Shown: positions 45,077 through 61,897 of the stretch, piece by piece
How positions within the stretch are numbered: the stretch's first letter is position 1
Layout of the letters: every line of letters starts with the position of its first letter
Assembly (NCBI RefSeq): GCF_002127325.2
Contig: NC_035437.2
Coordinates: 171,867,378 to 171,931,377 of the forward strand
DNA length: 64,000 nt
Source of the DNA: Helianthus annuus
Lineage: Eukaryota; Streptophyta; Magnoliopsida; Asterales; Asteraceae
Direction of reading: 5' to 3'
Translations under genes and position numbers: made by a program
The notes under the pieces: generated by a model
What the model was told of the DNA's origin: nothing
Seen by the model: the letters and a program-made list of their open reading frames with translations, nothing else
Database searches by the model: none

Positions 45077-46701
45077 ATGTTGCTCCGGAATTCTCCACAC
45101 AAGGATTCCAAGAAGGATAGTCCCTTAAAAAGCCAGGGGATTATCAAGGATTCTCCTACGGAGAGGTGTTGCTTTACTGATGTTCACATAGACAGAATTC
45201 GTCATTGCTTTCCGGCGAATGCTGTTTTCAAGTCCTTCACACCTACCGCTCTGAGTGACTCTGTTTCGGATACCTGGGTGGCTTTTCCTGCTACTCCATT
45301 TACCATAGGGTATTCATATCCTTTTCCATTGTTCACCCAATCTTTCTTTTCCTTAACCGGCATCTCATATATCCAAGCTATGCCGATGATCTGGAGGGTT
45401 CTGTATACCTTCGAGAGGATCATCGAGCAGGAAGGGATTGATCTGGGGATGGCGGAGTTAGCTGAGTTTTACGATCTCACCACCTTTGGTTCTCACCGGT
45501 ATTTGTTGAAACGGAAAGCCGGGGAGGATCACCCTGTCTTCAAGGTTACTAAGAACGATACAAACTGGAAGCGTCGCTTTTTCTTTGTTAGGAGGGATTC
45601 CATCCCAGATGGGAAGGATCTGCCCAAGGAATGGGCCACTCATGGTAGGATAGAGGATCCTCGAAGGATCACTATCAGCCCCGTCTCATATAATGAGGAT
45701 CACTAATATCTCTTTTTATCTCTTGTGCAGCTATATCCATTGCTCATCTGAAATTAAGCCCTGCTGCAAAAGAGAGAGTCCTAGCTTTTAAAAAGCTTAA
45801 TCCTGAAATCAGAAGTTTCCAAGTCACCATCCAAGATTCTCAAGAAGTATCCTCTGCATCTGCCACTTTGTCAAGTAAGTATCCTTATAGAAAATAAATT
45901 AAATGTAGGATTGTTTGATTAATAAAGCAACTTATCTTGTTTTTGATTGTGTAGGTGCTGGAAAGTCTGCCAGGTCTGTCAAATCTGCCTCCAAATTTGG
46001 GATAAGTGATCTTGCCAATGTCACATCTTCAAAGAAGAAGGCTCCTGCTGCCAGTCCTTCAGTATCAGCTCCCAAAGCACCTATCCGAGGCAAGGGGAAG
46101 AAGAGGAAGACTACTGAAGATCTACAAGGATTTCCCCTCCTCCGTCAGCAATTCCTTGACTATGTGAATGAGGTAAGGATCACTGCCCCTGTTGGTTATC
46201 CGCCTCACATATCCTGTTTGTGTATCCTGCTTTTCTTGAGGATCATCTGATCCTAAGCTTATCTTTTTTCTCCTGTTGCAGAAACTTGCCGAGATTGAGA
46301 CCTATCTTGGCCATGTTGAGGACCAGGAGAGCCAAATTGCCGAGCTTCAACAAATGGGCGTGCTTAAGGACCTCAAGATAGCAGATCTTGAGAAGGAACT
46401 CCGGGCCACGAAGGATGAGGCTGCTCAGAGGTTGATCGATATGGATAACGAGAAGCAGGAGATCACCCAAGATGCAAAGGTCTCCGCGGCAATTGCTATG
46501 TACAAGATACAACTTCAGATGGCTGAGGAGGCTCAGGATCCTACCTTTGACAAAAGCTCGTGGGACGTTGAAGGTTGGAAGGCAAGGCTGGCGGACCTGG
46601 AGGACGAGGATGAGGCTGAGGAGATCCCCATGCTGGAAGGTGGTGATGCTGAGAAGGATCAAGGTGGAGATGCTGGTGGTGATGAAGCAGCGAAGGTGTA
46701 G
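45077..46701 (+). CDS. Spliced antisense gene of element B (PF04195-like plus coiled coil)
   Basis: Exons 45077-45644, 45731-45874, 45955-46172 and 46282-46701 join with GT-AG introns of 86, 80 and 109 bp to 449 residues. The N-terminal third (YPFPLFTQSFFSLTG, then IQAMPMIWRVLYTFE and KRRFFFVRRDS) resembles the plant putative gypsy-type transposon family (Pfam Transposase_28), whose function is unknown. A Lys/Ser/Pro-rich segment follows, then an exon 4 heptad-like coiled coil (KLAEIETYLGHVEDQESQIA) and an acidic, Gly-rich tail. It runs opposite to gag-pol, next to the 3' LTR, with its own TATA box. The start is the first ATG shared by all three copies. Exon sizes and splice sites are identical in element C. 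The Grande lineage is known to carry an antisense gene; whether this one is homologous is untested. Confidence 0.75.
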
Positions 46702-48140
46702 GCTGCATGATTGGGCGATGATGGATATTTCGAGACTAGGCCGGAGCCCAATTTTTTAGGATTGGTAGTGGTTTTTTGTGGTAGTGGTGTTTGTGAACAA
46801 TTATGGTCTGTAATCTTCGAACAATAGTTTTTAGGGTAAAGGATCCTGGATCCTTCGAACAATAGGTAGGATTACAAAAGGTGGAGGGATCCTCTGTTTG
46901 GGGGATGAAGCCTTTGTGATCCTGCCGCTATTACTTTCCTGCACAATGCTAAGACCGCATAGACAATGGACACCCTTTGCCAACCCATGTGGACGGGCCA
47001 CGTTTTGCTGGTAGAAATGTGGGTTGGCAATTTTGACAACTTTTTGAAAGGGTTAATGATCCTTTTGTTTAATAATATAACTTTAATCTTTCTGGCTTAT
47101 CCTGTGTTGTTATCCTTTATTTATCTTTTTAGTTTCCAATTGTTTTTGTAGTATATTTGTTTAAAGTGGCAAGAGTTGAAAATATGTTATCCAAATTTAG
47201 GATATGATCCCAGATCAAATATCCTAATATTGAAAATTTTCAAAGTACTTTAGTTCAAGGATCATAGGTTTGGTTGTCAAAGTATAAGGGTCGGTTAGGA
47301 TAATGAGTATAATTAAAATAGTCAAGGATCATACCTGAGGATCCAAGTTAGGATCCTAACCTTCAATCGAGACAATCGTAGATAAGATTTTGATGGATAA
47401 TAAGGATTAAGGATCCTTATGTGTTTTACCTTTAACAATCCTGAAAGATGAAACATAACTTGGGACTAAGCCAATGTAAAAAATAGATTAGTAGCTGGGG
47501 ACATGCCCAAAGGATGACTGAGGATGATCCCGGAGGATCACTGGGGACAAGCCCGAAGGATAACTGGGGACAAGCCCAAAGGATAACTGAGGATGATCCC
47601 GGAGGATCACTGGGGACAAGCCCAAAGGATCGTATGTAAACTGGAGTATGGCCCTTACTGGCGACTATCCAAACTTAGTGACATGAAAATGTCAAAACCT
47701 TAGCTAACGTGAAAACGTTAGAAACCTTAGGAACGGATGTATGGTACGTCTACCATTATACGGAGGATCCTGAGTATAGCCAGTACGATGAGGTTGTCAG
47801 CCCCGGAAGTGGGTACTGGTCCCAAAGACGTGAACTATATCAGGATCATCGTGCGCTGCTGGCGGAAACTGGGGATAATCCCAAGGATAACTGGGGACAA
47901 GCCCAAGGATCTGCGTTGCTCTTGAAGATCTTTTGACGATATGCTGAAGATACCTGAACTATCATAACTCAAATGGTTCGTGAGAAGAGGATGAAGGATA
48001 CAGGATCCTTATCCTTTGGTAAAAAGTAAGGAAATGTAATAGTTTTAAGATAAGGACATTACCAGAGTAAGGATCACTGACATCATCGGGATCCTTCGAG
48101 GATACTTCAGTGTGAGGATCACATGCTTGAAGGATCATGT
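46702..48140. other. Untranslated region of element B between pol and the antisense gene
   Basis: It contains a stem-forming pair (GCCAACCCA and TGGGTTGGC, 46979-47025) and a GGATAACTGGGGACAAGCCC tandem block at 47515-47635. It also has two GAAA-loop hairpins (47679-47694 and 47704-47721). All three are conserved in element C at 58880-58940, 58290-58440 and 58210-58252. Short frames such as 47709-47936 are not conserved as proteins. Confidence 0.65.
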
Positions 48141-51119
<2,979 letters not shown>

Positions 51120-51838
51120 TGTTAGGGCTGGATTTTTACTATAAGTGATCCTTATACGTGATCCTAACCAGTGATCCTTGGTTCTTTGGCAGGCAGTGAT
51201 CCTCAGCCGGACTTCAAGATCAGGATCATGGGACGTTATGGTGATCCTTATACTAACGCTCACCTTCGCTTACTACAATATTGTTTTGCAGGAACATCTA
51301 GCAGGATATGCTCTAAAGACCATGATCCAGGGACGCGTCTTCACAAATATGGCAAGAGCTAAATCAGAGATAGACGTTGTACGAGATATGGAAACATGGC
51401 TTGATCTATGGGCAGCAATTTAGGCTAGATTATCTTTATTTCTAAAGGGGTAATGAGCTGATATCTAGTCATTTTACCTAAAATAGGTCACCCACACATG
51501 TATAAGTACCACTCTTCTTCATTCGGAAGAACACACACGACATACAACACAACTCTCGAACACTTAGACACTCAGTGATCCTTGTACTCAGCTCATTATC
51601 ATCCAAAGTTGTAATCATATTTTTGTTATATTGAAGTTGGTGATCGGTAGTTGCCATCACCCGAGGTTTTTTATGCCGGAGATCATACATTGATCAAGGG
51701 CTTTTTCCTCGTATAAATCATTGTGTCTTTGCATATTTCACATCGAAGTGATCCTTTACTTTTTCTATAAACCAAGCATCATACCCCGTTTACTTAAAGT
51801 TTGGTTGCATTATCCTTGTGTGATTTTTGACCAAAACA
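51120..51838 (+). repeat. 5' LTR of element C
   Basis: It runs from TGTTAGGGCTGG to GACCAAAACA, 719 bp. By eye it differs from the 3' LTR (61180-61897) at about seven positions including one deleted base, so about 99% identical. Fourteen GATC tetramers occur in it. Small frames inside the LTR are not genes. Confidence 0.93.
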
Positions 51839-51841
51839 GTT

Positions 51842-51859
51842 TGGCGCCCACCGTGGGGC
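51842..51859 (+). other. Primer-binding site of element C
   Basis: TGGCGCCCACCGTGGGGC begins three bases after the LTR. It resembles the complement of the 3' end of plant lysine tRNA, with about one mismatch by memory. The exact tRNA needs comparison with tRNA sequences. Confidence 0.75.
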
Positions 51860-51916
51860 AATTGGTGCTTCATTCATAAAGAAAATCTTTTGTTCGAAAT
51901 CATTTCAAAGAGTTAC

Positions 51917-53122
51917 ATGGCTTCATCATTGAAGAACACGTCCACGGCGATGTCTGCGGTCACCTCATCACAGATCACCTTGCCTCCTCCACCGGCAGGA
52001 TCTCAGAAAAATACTGAGAAGAGATCAACTCCCACTTTCTCTAAACCTCTATCTTCTTCTGCTATGAATTCCTCTATTCCCAGTACTAGTGATGTATTTG
52101 CTTTAATTTTGCAGATGAAGGATCGTATGCCGCGGCAAGATGAAACTAACGAAAGGATCCTCAGGGAAATTGGAGATCTCAAAAGACAAAAGAAAGCAGC
52201 AGAGGATCACTCTCCACTGATGCCCAAATCCTTGAGCTTCGATACTCCAATAATCACTTCCCAGCCATCAGGGATCCCGGACGTGCAAATCATAGGGGAG
52301 TCAAGAGGATCACGTCTCAACTCGGCAGCAATGACTCAGACATCAGATTCACATTTTCAGCCAATAGGATCCTATCCTCAGTACATGGGATCCTTCATGA
52401 ATCCGGGAGCCTATCCGGGGGCACAGCAGTTTCAAGGATCCTACTTTATTCCAGGATCATTCCAGGGCCAAGGATCCTCCTTTGTTCCAGGATCATCCCA
52501 GGTTCAAGGATCCTCCTTCGTTCCAGGATCATCCCAGATACCAGGATCCTTACAAATGCCAGGATCCCTAAAAAGTTTGCAAACAGGGAGTCTAGATGTC
52601 CATCAAGGGGACTTCATTCCAATGCAGACCATTGCTTCCACTGGTCCCTCCGTTGTTCCAGAATCCCAGCAATATGGATTCCCTAACTTGAACCCAATGG
52701 GAGGTAACACTTTAAACAATTATCCTACCACTAACCATGGATTCATGCAGGATACAGGTACCAACCATGCTATGGCCAGGGAGTTACAGAAGTTAAAAGA
52801 CATGATCTCAAGTGTTCCAGGGGTAGTCAAGCCTATCCCAGAGATTGCAGATGGAAGCCACAAAGTATCTCGCTTTGCACCACCAATTTGTGATGCAGAG
52901 GTACCCAAAAGGTTCCATATCCCTACCATGAAGCTGTATGATGGCACAACGGATCCAGAGGAGCATATAGCACAATACAGGGAAAGGATGGAAATCAATC
53001 CTATCCCAGAAAAGTTGAAGGAAGCATGCCTATGTAAAGGATTTGGATCCACTCTAACTGGATCAGCTCTTAAGTGGCTGCTAAGTCTTCCCCCTACTCT
53101 ATTACTTCATTTGCTAATTTAG
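51917..53122 (+). CDS. Element C gag, N-terminal part
   Basis: The frame starts at MASSLKNTSTAMSAV just after the leader and runs into a shifted end at about 53092-53122. The first half is Ser/Pro/Gln-rich and low-complexity. It includes three 12-residue repeats QGSSFVPGSSQV (52433-52540) encoded by GGATCC-rich 36-bp units. The second half begins the capsid-like region (KRFHIPTMKLYDGTTDPEEH, then MEINPIPEKLKEACLCKGF), the conserved retrotransposon gag domain. The homologous frame continues in the next entry. The break lies in a run of C at about 53090-53094 and fits loss of one base. Confidence 0.8.
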   Translation: MASSLKNTSTAMSAVTSSQITLPPPPAGSQKNTEKRSTPTFSKPLSSSAMNSSIPSTSDVFALILQMKDRMPRQDETNERILREIGDLKRQKKAAEDHSPLMPKSLSFDTPIITSQPSGIPDVQIIGESRGSRLNSAAMTQTSDSHFQPIGSYPQYMGSFMNPGAYPGAQQFQGSYFIPGSFQGQGSSFVPGSSQVQGSSFVPGSSQIPGSLQMPGSLKSLQTGSLDVHQGDFIPMQTIASTGPSVVPESQQYGFPNLNPMGGNTLNNYPTTNHGFMQDTGTNHAMARELQKLKDMISSVPGVVKPIPEIADGSHKVSRFAPPICDAEVPKRFHIPTMKLYDGTTDPEEHIAQYRERMEINPIPEKLKEACLCKGFGSTLTGSALKWLLSLPPTLLLHLLI

Positions 53123-54486
53123 TTAATTTATTCAATAACCAATTCTCTTGTAGTAGAAAATTTGAAAAATTAACTAGCGATTTGTACAGGATAACTCAAA
53201 ATCATAACGAATCATTAAGGGATTATATAACTAAATTTAGTAAAGAATCCTTGGACATTCCCAACTTGGATATGGCTACGGCTGTTGAGGCCTTCAAAAT
53301 GGGACTGCTTAAGGATTCATTATTCTATGATGATCTTGTTATGACACCATGCAGGAATTTAGATGAAGTAAGAACTCGAGCACTCAGGTTTATCCGGCTA
53401 GAGGATGACAAGAGGATCCAGGAAAGACAAGTAGGATCCTCAAAACAAGATAAGCAAGGATCCTCCTTCAAAAACAACAAGTTCAAATCCTACCATAGAA
53501 ACGAGAACAAGAATGTGCATGCTGTCGACCAAGAAGAGGATGATGAAGAATATCCTCCAATCTCAGAATATTGTTTTTCCGTTGATAATCATGAACTAAT
53601 CCTTGCAATGCAGAATCTAGGTGAAAAGGCTAGGTGGCCCAGGAAGAATGATAAACCATCCGGGACTAAAGACAAGTCCAAATGGTGTGCATACCATGAG
53701 GATTTCGGGCATCTAACTGAAGATTGCATAGCCTTAAGAAAAGAAATTGGATACCTGCTAAGCAAGGGGCATCTAAAAGAATTATTGGGGAAAAAAAAGC
53801 AAAGGACCCAGGATCCTGAAAGGATCCCTGAAAAGGCTCCAGCACCTCCGGCAGACGCACAAGTGATTAACTTTATATCCGGAGGATCAGACATTTGTGG
53901 TACATCCTTTTCAGCGGCCAAAAGACATGCAAAAGAATCAAAAATGGATAATGGAGAAAGGCCTATTAGAACCTCAAGCGTCTCAGAAGGGAAGATGATA
54001 ACATTTGATGAGAATGATCGCATTAACATTCAGGATCCTCACCATGATAGTTTAGTGATCACTCTCTTTATCTCTAACCATTTTGTCCGCAGGATCCTTA
54101 TTGACGGAGGGAGCTCAGTGAACATTATCCAGCTTGATGTCTTGAAAAAGATGGGAATCCCAGAATCAGACATCACACCCAGATCCTCCGTGCTTGTAGG
54201 ATTCAGTGGGGAAACGAAGAAAACTCTGGGGGACATCAAACTCCCAATCTACGTGGAAGGATTACATAATTACCAAAAATTTTGTGTTATTGACTGTTTA
54301 TCTTGTTGCAACGTTATCCTTGGCAGGCCTTGGATACATGACATGAAAGCAGTTCCATCTACCTACCATCAATGTGTGAAGCTCCCTAGCCCATGGGGGA
54401 TAATCAAGATCGACAGTGATCAGCAAGAGGCTAAGGATTGCTATACCTCATCCATGAAGCCAACCTCGAAGCCAAGGGAGCAATAG
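53074..54486 (+). CDS. Element C gag C-terminal part and protease
   Basis: The true continuation of gag begins near 53093 (YSITSFANLVNLFNNQF); the apparent upstream start is only an overlap. It holds the rest of the capsid domain, a zinc-knuckle-like motif (CAYHEDFGHLTEDC), and the aspartic protease with active-site ILIDGGSSVNII near 54091-54126. The protease extends through LSCCNVILGRPWIHDMK. DGGSS in place of D-T/S-G is common in Tat-type proteases. The frame ends at TAG (54484-54486), and the pol frame follows in the same phase. Confidence 0.82.
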   Translation: MAAKSSPYSITSFANLVNLFNNQFSCSRKFEKLTSDLYRITQNHNESLRDYITKFSKESLDIPNLDMATAVEAFKMGLLKDSLFYDDLVMTPCRNLDEVRTRALRFIRLEDDKRIQERQVGSSKQDKQGSSFKNNKFKSYHRNENKNVHAVDQEEDDEEYPPISEYCFSVDNHELILAMQNLGEKARWPRKNDKPSGTKDKSKWCAYHEDFGHLTEDCIALRKEIGYLLSKGHLKELLGKKKQRTQDPERIPEKAPAPPADAQVINFISGGSDICGTSFSAAKRHAKESKMDNGERPIRTSSVSEGKMITFDENDRINIQDPHHDSLVITLFISNHFVRRILIDGGSSVNIIQLDVLKKMGIPESDITPRSSVLVGFSGETKKTLGDIKLPIYVEGLHNYQKFCVIDCLSCCNVILGRPWIHDMKAVPSTYHQCVKLPSPWGIIKIDSDQQEAKDCYTSSMKPTSKPREQ

Positions 54487-57387
<2,901 letters not shown>

Positions 57388-57791
57388 TATTTGGGGCAGA
57401 AGCAGTGATCCCAACAGAAATGGTGATCCCAACTGCTAGAACAAGTGCTCGTGATCCTGAAGAAAATGCTACAATCCTAGCTCAGGATTTGGATACTATT
57501 GAGGAAAACAGGGATCTAGCTAGGATAAGGATGGCAAGCTACCAACAAAGGATGGCTGGTGCCTACAACAAGAATGTCAGGATAAGGAAGTTCCAAGTCG
57601 GAGATATGGTGTTGAGAAAAGCATTTCAAAATACTATCAATCCTGCTGACGGGAAGCTAGCACCAAAATGGGAAGGTCCCTACTTGATTGAAGCTGAAGC
57701 AGGAAAGGGGGCATACAGGTTGCTAACCATGGAAGGGAACTTGTTACCAAGAGCCTGGAATGCTGTTCACTTAAAGAAATATTTCATGTGA
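57388..57791 (+). pseudogene. Element C integrase C-terminus, frame-shifted
   Basis: The sequence equivalent to the last 130-140 residues of element B integrase continues in another frame (from about 57357). It includes AEAVIPTEMVIPTARTS and the GPY/F motif WEGPYLI, ending VHLKKYFM. It is separated from the core by the single-base loss near 57356, so full integrase is not made from this copy. Confidence 0.8.
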
Positions 57792-59214
57792 ACATGATCC
57801 TTCCTGCATGTGATCCTTACATTGAAGTATCCTTGAAGGATCCTGGAGATATCGGTGATCCTTACTCTGGTAATATGCTTATCCTAAAACTATTGCATTT
57901 TCTTACTTTTTGCCTAAGGATAAGGATCATGTATCCTTCATCCTCTACTCACAAACCATTTGAGTTATGATAGTTCAGGTATCTTCAGCAAATCGTCAAA
58001 GATCTCCAAAAGCACCAAAGATCCTTGGGTCCAACCCCAGTTATCCTTGGGATTATCCCCAGTTTCCGCCAGCAGCGCACGATGATCCTGGTATAGTTCA
58101 CGTCTTTGGGACCAGTACCCACTTTCGGGGCTGACAACCTCATTGTACTGGCTATATTTGGGATCCTACGTATAATGGTGGACGCACCATACATCCGTTC
58201 CTAAGGTTTCTAACGTTTTCACGTTAGCTAAGGTTTTGACATTTTCATGTCACTAAGTTTGGATAGTTGCCAGAAAGGGCCATACTCCAGTTTACATACG
58301 ATCCTTTGGGCTTGTCCCCAGTTATCCTATGGGCTTGTCCCCAGTGATCCTCCGGGATCGTCCCCAGTTATCCTTTGGGCTTGTCCCCAGTGATCCTCTG
58401 GGATCATTCTCAGTTATCCTTTGGGCTTGTCCCCAGTTACTAACTTATCTTTTATATTGGCTTAGTCCCAAGTTATGTTCCATTTTCTCAGGTTTTCGAA
58501 GTTAAACAATTAAGGATCCTTAATCCTTATTATCCATTAAAGTCTTACCTATGGTTGTTCCGATTAAAGGATAGGATCCTAACGTGGATCCTCAGGTATG
58601 ATCCTTGACTATTTTTGATTATACTCTTTATCCTAACCAACCCTTATACTTTGACAACCGAACCTATGATCCTTGAACTAAAACGCTTTGAGAATTTTCA
58701 ATATGAGGATATTTGATCCAGGATCATATCCTAAGTTTATTAAACACTTTGTCAACTCTTGTCATTTTAACAAATATAGCAATTGAGAAATAAGAGGATT
58801 ATTGAAGGATAACAACACAAGATAAGCCAAAAAGTTAAGTTATATTATTAAACAAAAGGATCATTAACCCTTCAAAAGATTGTCAAAATTGCCAACCCAC
58901 ATTTCTACCAGCAAAACGTGGCCCGTCCACATGGGTTGGCAAAGGGTGTCCATTGTCTATGCGGTCTTAGCATTTTGCAGGAAAGTAAAAGCGGCAGGAT
59001 CACAAAGGCTTCATCCCCCAAACAGAGGATCCCTCCACCTTTTGTAATCCTACCTATTGTTCAAAGGATCCAGGATCCTTAACCCTAAGAAACTATTGTT
59101 CAGAATTACAGACCATAATTGTTCCAAACACCACAACCACAAAACCACTAACAAACCTAAAAAATTGGGCTCCGGCCTAGTCTCGAAATATCCATCATCG
59201 CCCAATCATGCAGC
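57792..59214. other. Untranslated region of element C between pol and the antisense gene
   Basis: Conserved with element B 46702-48140. It has two hairpins (58210-58227 and 58237-58252) and a tandem block of CTTTGGGCTTGTCCCCAGTT units at 58290-58440. A GCCAACCCACATTTCTACCA stem region lies near 58889-58940. GATCC motifs are dense throughout. Confidence 0.65.
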
Positions 59215-60853
59215 CTACACCTTCGCTGCTTCATCACCACCAGCATCTCCACCTTGATCCTTCTCAGCATCACCACCTTCCAGCATGGGGATCTCCTCAG
59301 CCTCATCCTCGTCCTCCAGGTCTGCCAGCCTTGCCTTCCAACCTTCAACATCCCACGAGCCTTTGTCAAAGGTAGGATCCTGAGCCTCCTCGGCCATCTG
59401 AAGTTGAATCTTATACATAGCAATTGCCGCGGAGACCTTAGCATCTTGGGTGATCTCCTGCTTCTCGTTATCCATATCAATCAACCTCTGAGCAGCCTCA
59501 GCCTTCATGACCCGGAGTTCCTTCTCAAGATCTCCTATCTTGAGATCCTTAAGCACGCCCATTTGTTGAAGGTCAGCAATCTGGCTCTCCTGGTCCTCAA
59601 CATTGCCAAGATAAGTTTCAATCTCAGCAAGTTTCTGCAAACAAGAGAATAAAGACAAGCTCAGACTCAGGTGATCCTCAAGAAAAGCAGGATACACAAA
59701 CAGGATATGATAGGCGGATAACCTACAGGGGCAGTGATCCTTACCTCATTCACGTAGTCAAGGAATTGCTGACGGAGGAGGGGAAATCCTTGTAGATCTT
59801 CAGTAGTCTTCCTCTTCTTCCCCTTGCCCCGGATAGACGCTTTGGGAGCTGAGACTGAAGGACTGGCAGCAGGAGCCTTCTTCTTTGAAGACGTGACATT
59901 GGCAAGATCACTGATCCCAAATTTGGAGGCTGATTTAACGGACCTGGCAGATTTTCCAGCACCTACACAATCAAAAAAAAAAACAAGATAAGTTGCTTTA
60001 TTAATCAAACAATCCTACATATAATTTATTTTCTGTAAGGATACTTACTTGACATAGTGGCAGATGCAGAGGATACTTCTTGAGAATCTTGGATGGTGAC
60101 TTGGAAGCTTCTGACTTCAGGATCAAGCTTTTTAAAAGCTAACACTCTTTCTCTGGCAGCAGGGGTCAACTTTAAGTGAGCAACGGAGATAGCTGCATAA
60201 AAAAGACAAAAGAAAAAAGACATCAGTGATCCTCATCATATGAGAACAGGACTGATAGTGATCCTTCGAGGATCCTCTACCCTACCATGAGTGGCCCATT
60301 CCTTGGGCAGATCCTTCCCATCCGGGATGGAATCCCTCTTAACAAAGAAAAACCGACGTTTCCAGTTTGTATCATTCTTGGTAACTTTGAAGATAGGGTG
60401 ATCCTCCCCAGCTTTCCGTTTCAGCAGATACCGATGTGATCCAAACGTAGTAAGATCATAGAGCTCAGCTAGCTCCGCCATCCCCAGATCAATTCCTTCC
60501 TGCTCAATGATCCTCTCGAAGGTATAAAGAACCCTCCAGATCATCGGCATAGCTTGGATGTAAGAGATGCCGGTTAAAGAAAAGAAAGACTGGGTAAAGT
60601 CTGGAAAAGGATATGAGTAACCTATAGCAAACGGAGTAGCAGGAAAAGCCACCCAGACATCTGAGACAAAGTCGCTCAAAGCAGTAGGATCAAAGGATTT
60701 AAAAACAACATTCGCCGGAAAGCAATGACGAATCTTGTCTACGTGAGCATCACTGAAGCAACACCTCTCCGTAGGAGAATCCTTGATAATCCCCTGGCTT
60801 TTTAAGGGACTATCCTTCTTGGAATCCTTGTGTGGAGAATTCCGGAGCAACAT
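59215..60853 (-). CDS. Spliced antisense gene of element C
   Basis: Exons 60853-60286, 60192-60049, 59962-59745 and 59634-59215 (568, 144, 218 and 420 bp) match the element B gene exactly in size and splice position. The predicted product is 449 residues: N-terminal gypsy-type-transposon-like domain (FSLTGISYIQAMPMIWRVLY), basic Ser/Pro linker, coiled coil and acidic Gly-rich end. All four exons are open, although gag and integrase of the same element are frame-shifted. The gene points away from the 3' LTR, opposite to gag-pol. Function unknown. Confidence 0.75.
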
Positions 60854-61012
60854 GTTTTCGTGACGGAATAGAAACAGAGACGGAGTAGAAAAAACAGAGT
60901 AAAGAAAAGAAAGAAGGAAAGAGAGAAGAAGAGGATACCTGGACAACCTTCGGTGCAGAATATAAGGAGAGTGTATCTTGAATTTAAACACAAACTGATC
61001 CTGACCCTATCT

Positions 61013-61022
61013 CCTATTTATA
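61013..61022 (-). promoter_or_regulatory. TATA box of the antisense gene in element C
   Basis: The minus strand reads TATAAATAGG 160 bp before the start codon at 60853. Just upstream (61041-61060) is ATTACGTCACAGATGTGACA, which holds two half-site-like TGAC cores. It is the same arrangement as in B and D. Confidence 0.6.
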
Positions 61023-61179
61023 ATGATGATTTGCAGGGATTGTCACATCTGTGACGTAATGATCATAACGGCTAGTCCGAGCATAACGGCTAGTTTCTTG
61101 GAATCGCCCGTTAGAGATAAGATCATAACAAAATATAACTCGTCTATTTACAATTAACTCCTTATATTTTGGGGGCAAT

Positions 61180-61897
61180 TGTTAGGGCTGGATTTTTACT
61201 ATAAGTGATCCTTATACGTGATCCTAACCAGTGATCCTTGTTTCTTTGGCAGGCAGTGATCCTCAGCCGGACTTCAAGATCAGGATCATGGGACATTATG
61301 GTGATCCTTATACTAACGGTCACCTTCGCTTACTACAATATTGTTTTGCAGGAACATCTAGCAGGATATGCTCTAAAGATCATGATCCAGGGACGCGTCT
61401 TCACAAATATGGCAAGAGCTAAATCAGAGATAGACGTTGTACGAGATATGGAAACATGGCTTGATCTATGGGCAGCAATTTAGGCTAGATTATCTTTATT
61501 TCTAAAGGGGTAATGAGCTGATATTTAGTCATTTTACCTAAAATAGGTCACCCACACATGTATAAGTACCACTCTTCTTCATTCGGAAGAACACACACGA
61601 CATACGACACAACTCTCAACACTTAGACACTCAGTGATCCTTGTACTCAGCTCATTATCATCCAAAGTTGTAATCATATTTTTGTTATATTGAAGTTGGT
61701 GATCGGTAGTTGCCATCACCCGAGGTTTTTTATGCCGGAGATCATACATTGATCAAGGGCTTTTTCCTCGTATAAATCATTGTGTCTTTGCATATTTCAC
61801 ATCGAAGTGATCCTTTACTTTTTCTATAAACCAAGCATCATACCCCGTTTACTTAAAGTTTGGTTGCATTATCCTTGTGTGATTTTTGACCAAAACA
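61180..61897 (+). repeat. 3' LTR of element C
   Basis: 718 bp from TGTTAGGGCTGG to GACCAAAACA, preceded by a polypurine-type tract (ATTTTGGGGGCAAT) and followed by the CATACC duplication at 61898. The near identity to the 5' LTR implies recent insertion. Confidence 0.93.

Noticed and set aside
45683..45730. Intron 1 of the antisense gene starting at 45683 (CCC|GTCTCA)
   Set aside because: It would be only 48 bp and out of phase with exon 2; the GTAGGA donor at 45645 gives the right phase and is conserved in C.
51171..51423. Small frames in the LTRs (also at 61231-61483 and 63076-63328)
   Set aside because: Conserved only because LTRs are near-identical; no start context or domain, and both overlapping frames are equally open.
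53589..54029. 146-codon minus-strand frame
   Set aside because: Antisense shadow of gag-protease in element C.
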